Source: Bryocella elongata
Lineage (GTDB): Bacteria; Acidobacteriota; Terriglobia; Terriglobales; Acidobacteriaceae
Direction: 5' to 3'
Length of the DNA stretch: 64,000 nt
Assembly: GCF_900108185.1 (NCBI RefSeq)
Contig: NZ_FNVA01000003.1
Location: forward strand, 597,248 to 661,247
Shown here: piece by piece, positions 34,819 through 43,302 of the stretch
Layout of the letters: each line of letters starts with the position of its first letter
Position numbering within the stretch: the first letter of the stretch is position 1
Program-made: the position numbers and the translations under genes
The notes under the pieces: generated by a model
Databases searched by the model: none
Seen by the model: only the letters and a program-made list of their open reading frames with translations
What the model was told of the DNA's origin: nothing

Positions 34819-35208
34819 TCAGGAACTCGATGACGAACTGGATCCCGAACCCGAGCTTGAGCTCGCCGAAGAGGCTGAGGATCCTGAAGAGCCCGAAGCA
34901 GAGCTCCCAGCCGCACTCGAGCTGGATGCCGCGCTCGAGGGCGCAGCAGGAGCCGCCGCAGCAGTGCTGCCTCCCGAAGACGTGCCTGCATCGCTCGAGC
35001 CTTCGCTCTTGCCCGCGGCTGCAGGCTTCGCCGAACCGTATCCATCCTTGAACCAGCCGCCGCCTTTGAACGAGACCGCCGCTGCCGTAATCGTGCGCTC
35101 CAGCGCACCTCCGCAATGCGGGCACACCGTCAGCTGCGGGTCGGAGAACTTCTGGATCTTTTCAACGCGCCGGTGACATTCCCGGCACTCGTACTCATAA
35201 AGGGGCAT
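34819..35208 (-). CDS. FmdB-type zinc ribbon protein with Ser-rich tail
   Basis: A 129-residue protein. MPLYEYECRECHRRVEKIQ and TVCPHCGGAL form the FmdB/Zinc_ribbon_8 domain with C8, C11, C29 and C32. The rest (residues 50-129) is a Gly/Ala/Ser-rich tail that degenerates to poly-Ser at the end, longer than the usual family member. ATG 35208 is the family start. Its partner or nucleic-acid target is unknown. Confidence 0.88.
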   Translation of the reverse strand: MPLYEYECRECHRRVEKIQKFSDPQLTVCPHCGGALERTITAAAVSFKGGGWFKDGYGSAKPAAAGKSEGSSDAGTSSGGSTAAAAPAAPSSAASSSSAAGSSASGSSGSSASSASSSSGSGSSSSSSS

Positions 35209-35407
35209 GGTTGCTCTTGTTCCTTTGCCGCGCACTGCCAGGCTGGCGTTTCAAGCGACGGCTGATGTTCACGGAAGACCGTGCATCCAGTACAAGGATA
35301 CGATGCGCGCTACCTTTACCCGCTTCACCGTCGTACGTAGCAGGCAAAGCCAGCCCTTGGCGCAGAGAATCGCTGATATGGCGGCTATTTTGACGGATGT
35401 CGTATGA

Positions 35408-35430
35408 AGAACAATCAAAAAGATTGTTCT
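35408..35430. promoter_or_regulatory. Palindrome upstream of YVDPGTG gene cluster
   Basis: A 9-bp perfect inverted repeat agaacaatc (35408-35416) and gattgttct (35422-35430) with an A5 spacer. It lies about 200 nt upstream of the small-protein start and could be an operator or a hairpin. A second inverted repeat follows at 35510-35531. Confidence 0.4.
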
Positions 35431-35509
35431 GGCCGTGAATCTTCCGCGATTCGCCGCCCGTCATTAGGTCTACGTGGCACGAGACATTACCGTCACCACC
35501 GGCGGAGAA

Positions 35510-35531
35510 ATACATCGCAACTTCTCCGCCG
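35510..35531. promoter_or_regulatory. Second palindrome upstream of YVDPGTG gene cluster
   Basis: A 10-bp perfect inverted repeat cggcggagaa (35510-35519) and ttctccgccg (35522-35531) with a 2-nt spacer, 100 nt before the small-protein start codon. The function is unassigned. Confidence 0.4.
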
Positions 35532-35630
35532 TCAGCGGTTTTGCATCAAACAGGTTTCGAGCGCAGGACACCTAGTTGCGCTTCGGTACTTTACGGCCTG
35601 AGTCCATGGGTCCACGACGGAGCAGATTCC

Positions 35631-35903
35631 ATGAAGAAGTTTTCCTCGATTGTCCTCGCGCTGTTTATCGGGTTTTGCCTGCTGGTCGCGACCGACCACA
35701 AAGCTTATGGCTATGTCGACCCCGGAACAGGCATGCTGGCCCTGCAGAGCGTAGCCTCGATGGCCGCCGCGGCTGGCTACTTCATGCGGCGTCGCATCAA
35801 GGCGCTCTTTACCCGCAAGGATTCGGTCGAGACCAGCAAAGGGCCGGAACGCGTGGTTCTTCCCGTTCGCGTAACCCGCGACGACTCCGCTAACGCCGCA
35901 TGA
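35631..35903 (+). CDS. Small membrane protein with YVDPGTG motif
   Basis: A 90-residue protein. A signal-like hydrophobic start (SSIVLALFIGFCLLVA) is followed by KAYGYVDPGTGMLALQS and a second hydrophobic segment with a basic end (MRRRIKALF). Small proteins with a Y[IV]DPGTG motif occur next to polysaccharide-modification genes; their function is unknown. The stop TGA overlaps the next start by 4 bp (ATGA), indicating translational coupling to the methyltransferase. Confidence 0.8.
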   Translation: MKKFSSIVLALFIGFCLLVATDHKAYGYVDPGTGMLALQSVASMAAAAGYFMRRRIKALFTRKDSVETSKGPERVVLPVRVTRDDSANAA

Positions 35904-37297
35904 GCTCCAATGGGCTGCGGCCTACCTTTCGCGATCCAGCCGGTTCGCTCTCTCTGACAGACGACTACGCGGTGCGCACGATCCATCCCGGATCGCGCGC
36001 TACCGTGTTGTCGTTTCTCGAATCGGCCTTCTACCGGGACGCTGTCGCCCGCGGCGAGATGTCCGCCACGACCATCGAAAATCCCGATGCCGGCGGCCCC
36101 GACGCGCCGCTCATCCTCAAGCACCCCCGCATCGCCATCCCCACCTATCCCTGGGAGTGGATCCCTTCGCAGTGGCTGGCTGCCGCCGAGCTCACGCTTG
36201 CCCTCGGAGAACGTGCCCTCGAGTCCGGCTGGATCCTCAAGGACGCCACGCCGCTCAACATCCTCTTCGACGGCCCCAATCCCGTTCTCGTCGATGTCCT
36301 GAGCTTCGACCCGCGCGATCCCTCCGATGCCACCTGGCTCGCCTACGGCCAGTACCTGCGGACGTTTCTTCTTCCGCTCCTCGCCCAGCGCCTCCTTGGC
36401 TGGCCGCTGGAGCTGTCGCAGCTGCGCCGCGATGGCTACGAAGCGAGCGACATCTACGCCGTCCTCAGCTGGAAGCAGCGCCTCTCACCTTCGGTCCTGT
36501 GGCCTGTCTCCATGCCCTTCTGGCTCGAGCGCAAGGGCCAGGACGACGCCGCCAAAGGCAAAGCCACCGCGCGCAGGATGGACCCCGAAGCCGCGGCGCA
36601 TGTCCTCGCCAGGCTCATGCAGTCGCTGGCGAAGCGTACCCGCGCTGCGGTCGGCGTCAGCGGCCGCTCCGAGTGGAGCGAATACACCGGCACCCTCACC
36701 CACTACACCGCCGAGCAGGCTGAATCCAAGCGCGCCTGGGTCGAAGAGCAGCTGGCTTCTCTCAAGCCTGCCCGGGTCCTGGATATCGGCGCCAATACAG
36801 GCGATTTCTCCGCCCTCGCAGCCTCGCACGGAGCGCAGGTCATCGCACTTGAGCGCGACGCTACCGCGGCGGATCAGATCTACAAGCGCAGCCTCGCGCA
36901 AAAACTCGACGTGCAGACGATCCACGCGGATCTCTCTCGCCCCACACCCGCGGTTGGCTGGGAAAACCAGGAGTCGCTGGCCCTCCTGCCGCGCCTCGAA
37001 CAGCAGTTCCAGATGGTGATGATGCTCGCGGTCATCCACCACATCGTTCTGCTGGAGCAGATCCCCCTCCGCGCCATCGTCGAGCTTGCCGCGCGCCTCA
37101 CCCGCAAGTGGCTCATCGTCGAGTGGGTGCCCGTCGAAGACCCCATGTTCCAGAGCCTCATGCGCGGCCGCACTGAGCTCTACGGCCACCTCCACGAACG
37201 CGATCTCCTCGCCGCAAGCGATGGCCTCTTCCATGTCAGGGATGAGCATCGTCTCACCAATGGCCGCGTCCTGTTCCTCTTTGAGAAGTTGGGATAG
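35900..37297 (+). CDS. NoeA-like SAM methyltransferase with kinase-like N-terminal loop
   Basis: A 465-residue protein. The C-terminal half is a class I SAM-dependent methyltransferase with motif I VLDIGANTGDF (residues 293-303). The N-terminal half contains the conserved stretch LKDATPLNILFDGPNPVL followed by VDVLSF (D115, N120, D132), reminiscent of the catalytic loop of protein-kinase/aminoglycoside phosphotransferase folds. The architecture and length (about 465) resemble rhizobial NoeA, a nodulation-associated methyltransferase. It likely modifies a surface glycan. It is coupled to the YVDPGTG protein. Confidence 0.8.
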   Translation: MSSNGLRPTFRDPAGSLSLTDDYAVRTIHPGSRATVLSFLESAFYRDAVARGEMSATTIENPDAGGPDAPLILKHPRIAIPTYPWEWIPSQWLAAAELTLALGERALESGWILKDATPLNILFDGPNPVLVDVLSFDPRDPSDATWLAYGQYLRTFLLPLLAQRLLGWPLELSQLRRDGYEASDIYAVLSWKQRLSPSVLWPVSMPFWLERKGQDDAAKGKATARRMDPEAAAHVLARLMQSLAKRTRAAVGVSGRSEWSEYTGTLTHYTAEQAESKRAWVEEQLASLKPARVLDIGANTGDFSALAASHGAQVIALERDATAADQIYKRSLAQKLDVQTIHADLSRPTPAVGWENQESLALLPRLEQQFQMVMMLAVIHHIVLLEQIPLRAIVELAARLTRKWLIVEWVPVEDPMFQSLMRGRTELYGHLHERDLLAASDGLFHVRDEHRLTNGRVLFLFEKLG

Positions 37298-37683
37298 AGA
37301 AGGCGGGGTAGGCCCAGGCTGTATCGACATCTCCGGCACACCGATTTGGCTCACCGAAGATGTGTCATTTCGACCGAAGCGGGATAGCTTCATCGTCCCG
37401 CGTAGTGGAGAAACCTGCTTCTTTGCGCAACGGAACGGATTCGACGGCTGCAATCCTCCAAGGGCCAAAGGCCCGACCACATACTAGCCTGGGGCGAAGC
37501 CCCAGGTACCCGGCCCGCCGCATCCGAGCGCTGAAGGCGCGACATATCCACGCCGCAGCGCCACGTCCCAAACGTTCATCTGGCCCGCCCGGCCAATCCG
37601 AGAGACAATCACCCCATGATCCGTGCAACATCCAGGGGCAGCGCACCAGCCGCCCCGCGCATCCCTCTACAGGGATCCCGCGC
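37298..37683. other. Intergenic region with a dispersed repeat
   Basis: 386 bases without a supported gene. Around 37363-37430 is tgtcatttcgaccgaagc followed by ggagaaacctgcttc, an intergenic repeat type common in acidobacterial genomes. The sulfatase-fold start is at 37684, so the gap separates it from the methyltransferase but does not necessarily end the transcript. Confidence 0.5.
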
Positions 37684-39195
37684 ATGATCAAGAAGTTCTT
37701 CCAGTGCCTCGGCCTGGCCTCTCTCATCCTGGTAATGAACTACGGCGACCTCCTCGGCGGAGGGTCGGACGTGCGCATGCACGTCCCCTATCGCCTCACC
37801 GCCATCTGCCTTGCGCAGATCGCGGACATCCTGCTCGTCGCGCTCTTCCTCTTCGCCATCATCGGCCCGCTGTCGCGCACGCGATTCGAGCCATGGGTCA
37901 AGCTCATCGTCGCCATCGTCATCCCGCCCTACCTCGTGGAGCGCACGCGCCAGCTCTACCCCTGGGATATGACCGGCGGCATGATCGCCCTCTTCGGCGT
38001 CATTTGGGCCGCGTTCATCCTGCTTCTGTTGCTGCGCTTCCGCCGCCGTTACTACCAGGTCATGAAGGTCGGCGACTTCGCCAGCATCGTCCTCGCCATC
38101 TTTGCGGTCGGTTCCATCGTGCAGCTGCTCTTTGTCATCGTCTGGAAGCCCGCACCGAACCAGCACACCGTAGCCTGGGCCACCACGCCGCAGCCCCCGC
38201 GCGAACACAAGCGCCTCGTCTGGATCCTCTTCGACGAGCTCAGCTTCGACCAGACCTTCGAGCATCGTGCTCACGGCCTGGAGCTACCCAACTTCGACGC
38301 CCTCCGCGCGCAGTCCACCATCTTCTCCAACGTCGAGCCCATCGGCCTGCGCACCGTCAAGATTGTGCCTTCGCTGCTCAGCGGACACTCCATCGATGAC
38401 TTCCGCTTCAGCTACGTCAACACCCTCCACGTGCACTACACCGGCGTCCATGGCTGGCACCGCCTCGATGGCGAAAAGACCGTCTTCAACGATGCGCAGA
38501 AGGCCGGCTGGCGCACCGGCGTCGTCGGTTGGTACAACCCCTACTGCACCATCTACGGCGCGCAGATCGACGATTGCTACTGGAACAACCTCGACATGGT
38601 CGATGGCCCGATGTCGCCGACTGCGAGCTTCGGTCGCAACATGTTTACGCCCATCGCCGCCGTCGTGCGCGAGATCGATTCGCTCGACCGCGCCGACCGC
38701 GACCATTGCACCTTCGACGTCCGCACCCGCCTCAAGACCTACCTCGACCTCCGCGCCAAGACCCTCGAAAAACTCCAGACCGACCAGTCGGACTTCATCT
38801 TCATCCACCTGCCCGTACCCCACAGCCCCAACATCTGGTCGCGCATCAAGGACGACTACACCGAGTGGTGCGACTCCAGCTATCTCGATAACCTCGCCCT
38901 CGCCGATCGCACGCTTGGCGAGATGATGAAGGTCGTCCAGAGCTCCCCGCGCTGGAAAGACACCACTGTCATCGTCGAAGGCGACCACAGCTGGCGCACC
39001 ATGATCTGGAGCAGCCAGCCTTCGTGGACCGAAGAAGACGACGCCGCAAGCCGCGACATCTTCGACCCCCGTCCGGCCGTCATCATCCACCAGGCCGGCC
39101 AGACAAAATCGCAAACCCACACCGAAAAGTGGGACCTCCTCAAGATCCACGACGTCGTGGAGCAAGTCCTCCACGGCGACAAGGTCACCTATTAG
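37684..39195 (+). CDS. Membrane sulfatase-fold (alkaline phosphatase superfamily) enzyme
   Basis: A 503-residue protein. The N-terminal 160 residues contain four hydrophobic helices. The catalytic part begins KRLVWILFDELSFDQTF, placing the first metal-binding Asp/Glu in the position used by LtaS/sulfatase-type enzymes, with SLLSGHS as the probable nucleophile region and IVEGDHSWRT giving the metal-binding D-H pair. It is likely a phosphoethanolamine/phosphoglycerol transferase-like or sulfatase-like enzyme acting on the outer face of the inner membrane. The neighbourhood implies a glycan substrate. ATG 37684 is chosen because hydrophobic helix 1 follows. Confidence 0.78.
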   Translation: MIKKFFQCLGLASLILVMNYGDLLGGGSDVRMHVPYRLTAICLAQIADILLVALFLFAIIGPLSRTRFEPWVKLIVAIVIPPYLVERTRQLYPWDMTGGMIALFGVIWAAFILLLLLRFRRRYYQVMKVGDFASIVLAIFAVGSIVQLLFVIVWKPAPNQHTVAWATTPQPPREHKRLVWILFDELSFDQTFEHRAHGLELPNFDALRAQSTIFSNVEPIGLRTVKIVPSLLSGHSIDDFRFSYVNTLHVHYTGVHGWHRLDGEKTVFNDAQKAGWRTGVVGWYNPYCTIYGAQIDDCYWNNLDMVDGPMSPTASFGRNMFTPIAAVVREIDSLDRADRDHCTFDVRTRLKTYLDLRAKTLEKLQTDQSDFIFIHLPVPHSPNIWSRIKDDYTEWCDSSYLDNLALADRTLGEMMKVVQSSPRWKDTTVIVEGDHSWRTMIWSSQPSWTEEDDAASRDIFDPRPAVIIHQAGQTKSQTHTEKWDLLKIHDVVEQVLHGDKVTY

Positions 39196-39209
39196 CAGTG
39201 AGAAAAATC

Positions 39210-39273
39210 GGGTGCCTATTTCGCGGAGGCGACGATGCGGGTGCCCCATGTCTCGCTTTTGAGACATGGGTTC
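39210..39273. repeat. Dispersed palindromic element (REP-like), copy 5
   Basis: Contains ggtgcc (39210 region) and gtgccccatgtctcgc, with a 10-bp inverted repeat cccatgtctc (39245-39254) and gagacatggg (39261-39270), then gttcac. It closely matches copy 1 at 7256-7300 with covarying stem bases. Confidence 0.75.
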
Positions 39274-39301
39274 ACAGCGGCCACCAACTATAGTGGCTTG
39301 C

Positions 39302-40801
39302 ATGACCGCCCTCCGCGCTCTCGTGCTCTCCGCGCTGCTCCTGGGCACATCCCTTGACGCGCAAAAAGACCTAGTCGCCACCCCCACCGCCCCCATGGGC
39401 TGGAACAGCTGGGACGCCTACGGCCTCACCATCACCGAGCCGCAGTTCCGCGACAACGTCAAGGTCCTCCACGAAAAGCTCCAGCCCTTCGGCTACAAGT
39501 ACGCCGTCATCGACGAAGGCTGGTTCTTCGAAAATCCGCAGGATCGAGAGACACCCGACAAGCTCCGTTATGCCATCGATGGCAATGGCCGCTATATCCC
39601 TACAGCCTTGCGGTTCCGATCTGCTGGCGATCGTGAGCAGTCCCTGATGATCCTTGGCGCGCGAGAAGGAGAACCGTCGCCGAAACTCGCGGCGAGGATT
39701 CAGTTTTCGGGGCTGTACGCAGGCTTCAAACCCCTCGCCGACTTCGTCCACGCGCAAGGCCTCCTCTTCGGCATCCACATCGTCCGCGGCATCCCCCGCG
39801 CCTCCGTCGAGCGCAACCTCCCCATCGCCAACTCAAAATTCACCACCACCGAAGCCGCCGACACCACCGACGCCTGCCCCTGGGACCCCACCAACTGGGG
39901 CGTCAAGGACACACCCGCCGGCCAGGCCTGGTACGACTCCCTCATCACCCAGTACGCCGCCTGGGGCATCGACCTCCTCAAGGTCGATTGCATCTCCGAT
40001 CACCCGTACAGGGCCGACGAGATCCGCATGATCCGCCGGGCAATAGACAAAGTGGGCGACAAGACCGGCCGCCCCATGGTGCTCTCCCTCTCGCCCGGCC
40101 CCACCAATCCCTCCCACGCGCAGGAGGTCGCGTCCCTCTCGACCATGTGGCGCATCTCCAACGATGTCTGGGACCTCTGGCAGGGAGGCGGCGGAGCCAA
40201 GTATGACGGCTTCCCGCAGTCCATCAAGGGCCAGTTCGACCACGCAGCCCAGTGGGCCGCGTTAGACATCCCCGCGGGCCACTACCCCGACCTCGACATG
40301 CTCCCCTTTGGCGAACTTGGCCCTGTTCCCGGTTGGGGCAAGCCCCGCCAAACCCGCCTCACGCCCGACGAAGAACGCACCCTGCTCACCCTCTGGGCCA
40401 TGATGCGCAGCCCCCTCATCCTCGGCGCCAACCTCACCCTGCTCGACGACGAAACCCTCAAGCTCCTCACCAACAAAGACCTCATCGCCCTCGACCAGTA
40501 CGGCACCGGCGGAGGCCGCATGGTCCCTCCGGTTGAGAACTACGACGAACGTCTTCCGAAACTCTCTCCCGACCTTCAGGTCTGGGGCTCTACCATCCAG
40601 CGTGCAGACCAGCCCGTCTCGCACGCGGTCGCTATCTTCAATCTTGGCGACCACCCGACCGCTGTGGGCAAAGCAACTACTCTCTTACCGAGCAGCTCCC
40701 TGAAGAAAGGTTCAATCCCGCGCGACAGTTGGACCGGAGAACCGATCCTCGCGTCGACCAAGGTTCCTGCACACGGCTGCATCCTCGCGATCGGCAACTG
40801 A
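39302..40801 (+). CDS. Exported alpha-galactosidase, GH27
   Basis: A 499-residue protein with a signal peptide (ALRALVLSALLLGTSLDA). GH27 motifs are PMGWNSWDAYG, YAVIDEGWF, the nucleophile segment DLLKVDCISD (D229) and acid/base segment WRISNDVWD (D288). The C-terminal beta-sandwich follows. About 30 residues (106-139), absent from usual family members at this place, interrupt the region before FKPLADFVHAQGLLFGIHI. It should release terminal alpha-galactosides in the periplasm. Start ATG 39302 follows the palindromic element. Confidence 0.9.
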   Translation: MTALRALVLSALLLGTSLDAQKDLVATPTAPMGWNSWDAYGLTITEPQFRDNVKVLHEKLQPFGYKYAVIDEGWFFENPQDRETPDKLRYAIDGNGRYIPTALRFRSAGDREQSLMILGAREGEPSPKLAARIQFSGLYAGFKPLADFVHAQGLLFGIHIVRGIPRASVERNLPIANSKFTTTEAADTTDACPWDPTNWGVKDTPAGQAWYDSLITQYAAWGIDLLKVDCISDHPYRADEIRMIRRAIDKVGDKTGRPMVLSLSPGPTNPSHAQEVASLSTMWRISNDVWDLWQGGGGAKYDGFPQSIKGQFDHAAQWAALDIPAGHYPDLDMLPFGELGPVPGWGKPRQTRLTPDEERTLLTLWAMMRSPLILGANLTLLDDETLKLLTNKDLIALDQYGTGGGRMVPPVENYDERLPKLSPDLQVWGSTIQRADQPVSHAVAIFNLGDHPTAVGKATTLLPSSSLKKGSIPRDSWTGEPILASTKVPAHGCILAIGN

Positions 40802-40853
40802 CCCGGCTCAAGCACCCCCGGCGCATCGCCGAATCTCCATCGCCCAAACACCC

Positions 40854-40967
40854 GTCATTCCGAGGCGCAGCCGCGGAACCCCTGTATTCCGCCGCCGCAG
40901 CGCCGCCGCCGCATGGCCCACAATAGCCCATCACTACTCACTACTCACTGTTCTCTACTCACTGGCT
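40854..40967. repeat. Dispersed repeat with tcactac tandem heptamers
   Basis: A gtcattccgaggcgcagccg segment (the intergenic repeat type seen at 37363), followed by ggaacccctgtattcc, and then a run of tcactac heptamers (40931-40965) before ruvB. No gene. Confidence 0.6.
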
Positions 40968-41016
40968 CTCCAGACCTTCGCCCTTCCATCGCCCCCTGCG
41001 GTATCCTCAGAGACAA

Positions 41017-42120
41017 ATGGCCAGCGGCTTCAACCCGAACGCTCCCTTTGGCGGCAACGCCGGCAAGAAGAAGATCGACCTCGGCGCCCATGGCCCCAGT
41101 GCCGACCACGCCCGCCTCGTCTCCGCCGCCCCCATGGACGACGACGACGCCGTCGAGCTCAAGCTCCGCCCCCAGCGCCTCGCCGAGTTCATCGGCCAGA
41201 CCAAGGCCAAGCAGCAGCTCCAGATCGCCCTCGAAGCCGCACGCACACGCGGCGACGCGCTCGACCACGTCCTCCTCTTCGGCCCTCCCGGCCTCGGCAA
41301 AACCACCCTCGCCACCATCATCGCCAACGAGCTCAACGTCGGCTTCCAACAGACGTCGGGCCCCGCGCTGCAAATCCAAGGCGACCTCACCGCCATCCTC
41401 ACCAACCTCCGCGAGAACCAGGTCCTCTTCCTCGACGAGATCCACCGCCTTCAGGCCGTCCTCGAAGAAAAGCTCTACACCGCGCTCGAGGACTACCAGA
41501 TGGACATCATCATCGGGCAGGGCCCCAGCGCGCGCACCCATACCCTCGAGCTCAAGCCCTTCACCTTAGTCGGAGCCACCACCCGCCCCGGCCTGCTCAC
41601 CTCGCCACTGCGTGCAAGATTCGGCATCCTCCTCCGCCTCGAGTTCTACACCGACGACGAGTTACGCTTCATCGTCGAACGCTCCGCCGAGGTGTTAGGC
41701 GTGCCCATCGACCGCGACGGCGCCGCCGAGATCGCCATGCGCTCCCGCGGCACACCAAGAATTGCTAACCGCCTGCTGCGCCGAGTAAGAGACTACGCCC
41801 AGGTGCGCGCCCAGGGCATCATCGACCGCACCACCGCTATGGCCGCCCTGGAGATGTTAGAAGTCGACGCCCACGGCTTCGACGAGTTAGACCGCCGCTT
41901 ACTAAGAACCATCATCGAAAAATACGAAGGAGGCCCCGTAGGCCTTAACACCCTGGCCGCCGCCCTCGCCGAAGAACAGGATGCCCTGGAAGAGGTCTAC
42001 GAACCCTTCCTGATTCAGATAGGCTTCCTCGACCGAACCCCCAGAGGCCGCGTAGCTACAAGACTCGCCTACGAACACTTAGGCATAGAAATGCCCCGGA
42101 AGCCCACGCTGTTTGGGTGA
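41017..42120 (+). CDS. ruvB: Holliday junction branch-migration ATPase RuvB
   Basis: A 367-residue protein. The RuvB signature includes [18 protein letters not shown], Walker [15 protein letters not shown] (residues 86-99), Walker [29 protein letters not shown] and the C-terminal winged-helix domain ([35 protein letters not shown]). It drives branch migration with RuvA during recombination. RuvA and RuvC are not in the window. The start region is Asn/Pro/Gly-rich. Confidence 0.97.
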   Translation: MASGFNPNAPFGGNAGKKKIDLGAHGPSADHARLVSAAPMDDDDAVELKLRPQRLAEFIGQTKAKQQLQIALEAARTRGDALDHVLLFGPPGLGKTTLATIIANELNVGFQQTSGPALQIQGDLTAILTNLRENQVLFLDEIHRLQAVLEEKLYTALEDYQMDIIIGQGPSARTHTLELKPFTLVGATTRPGLLTSPLRARFGILLRLEFYTDDELRFIVERSAEVLGVPIDRDGAAEIAMRSRGTPRIANRLLRRVRDYAQVRAQGIIDRTTAMAALEMLEVDAHGFDELDRRLLRTIIEKYEGGPVGLNTLAAALAEEQDALEEVYEPFLIQIGFLDRTPRGRVATRLAYEHLGIEMPRKPTLFG

Positions 42121-42232
42121 AGCAAATCGATCGCAACGTGGCTCGGGCAAATGGCATAAACCAAGGGACGTCTGATGCGGGTCGAATATCCTTGACGAGC
42201 TCAGATCCCGAAGAGAGAATGGCGGAAATCTC

Positions 42233-43294
42233 ATGATCGAGTCTCTGGAAATCAACAATTTTCGCGGGTTCAAAAAGATTGAACTTAAAAAGCTCTCAAG
42301 GATAAACATACTTGTAGGCGATAACGGCAGTGGAAAGACCGCGCTACTCGAATCGATCTTCCTCACTGGCGGTCTCGGCCCCGAACTGTATCTCCGCACT
42401 AGGGCGTGGCGAGGCATTGGAGATAAGATCCAAGTCGGGCTTGATCGAGACCAATATGAAGCTCTGTGGAAAGAGATATTTCACTCCTTAGATCAGAATC
42501 TAGCGGTCGATATGAGCTTTGTGGATTCGGAAAGCGGTAGGCGTGAGCTCCGCATTTACTATGACGCATCTCAAACCACACTCATGCCTCTGAACATGAA
42601 TGTCCGCTCCTCATATGAGAGCGGCGACATCCACCCTCTGACCTTTGAATGGCGGAGCGACGGCAGAGAACCTACCAAACTTAGCGCGAGCATCACTCCC
42701 CAAGGGGTAATTCAGCTACCCCAAATTTCTGATTTATACCCCATCATGTTTCTTCCGGCCCAGATGTCTTTTCCCCCCGAAGAGGCCGCGAAGCGATTTT
42801 CCTTCTTGAGCCGCAGGCAGCGCCAGACGGGAGTCCTGAAAATTATCAAATCACTCTTTCCGATAGTGGAGGATGTTTCGGTCGAAATTGTATCTGGGAC
42901 ACCTGGACTGTACGTCTCCGTCAAGGGGATGAGCGAGAAGATGGCGGTAGGGTCACTATCCGGCGGACTCAGTAAGTTTCTCACGATCCTCTTTGCAATT
43001 GCCGCAACACCTAAAGGAGTCGTCATAATCGACGAAATCGAGAACGGGTTCTTCTATAAGAAGTACGAAGAGGTTTGGACTGGAATCACAGATCTGGCCG
43101 AGGAGCACGAGACGCAATTATTTGTCTCGACCCATAGCCTAGAGTGCTTGCAGGCGGCGCTTCCGTCCGTATCGAGTAGCCCATCGATGTTTACTCTTCT
43201 TCGAACGGAGAGCGCGCGCAGCGAATGCTCAGTGAAAGCTTTCAGCGGAAAAGACCTACTGGCTGGCCTACAGCAGAGAATCGATTTCAGGTAA
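42233..43294 (+). CDS. OLD/SMC-type AAA ATPase, putative defence-system ATPase
   Basis: A 353-residue protein. IESLEINNFRGFKKIELKKL at the N terminus is the AAA_15/AAA_21 start; Walker A GDNGSGKT is at 29-36, the ABC-type signature GSLSGG at 240-245, Walker B VVIIDEIENG at 263-272 and the H-loop STHS at 299-302. This composition matches ATPases of OLD, PARIS (AriA) and AbiL/RloA-type systems. Base composition is visibly more A/T-rich than flanking genes. It is followed after 8 nt by a TOPRIM-like gene, forming a two-gene cassette. Confidence 0.82.
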   Translation: MIESLEINNFRGFKKIELKKLSRINILVGDNGSGKTALLESIFLTGGLGPELYLRTRAWRGIGDKIQVGLDRDQYEALWKEIFHSLDQNLAVDMSFVDSESGRRELRIYYDASQTTLMPLNMNVRSSYESGDIHPLTFEWRSDGREPTKLSASITPQGVIQLPQISDLYPIMFLPAQMSFPPEEAAKRFSFLSRRQRQTGVLKIIKSLFPIVEDVSVEIVSGTPGLYVSVKGMSEKMAVGSLSGGLSKFLTILFAIAATPKGVVIIDEIENGFFYKKYEEVWTGITDLAEEHETQLFVSTHSLECLQAALPSVSSSPSMFTLLRTESARSECSVKAFSGKDLLAGLQQRIDFR

Positions 43295-43302
43295 ATAATC
43301 AG

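Noticed and set aside
34639..34833. Short plus-strand frame in the gap before FmdB
   Set aside because: No ribosome binding site, no homologous motif, unusual composition.
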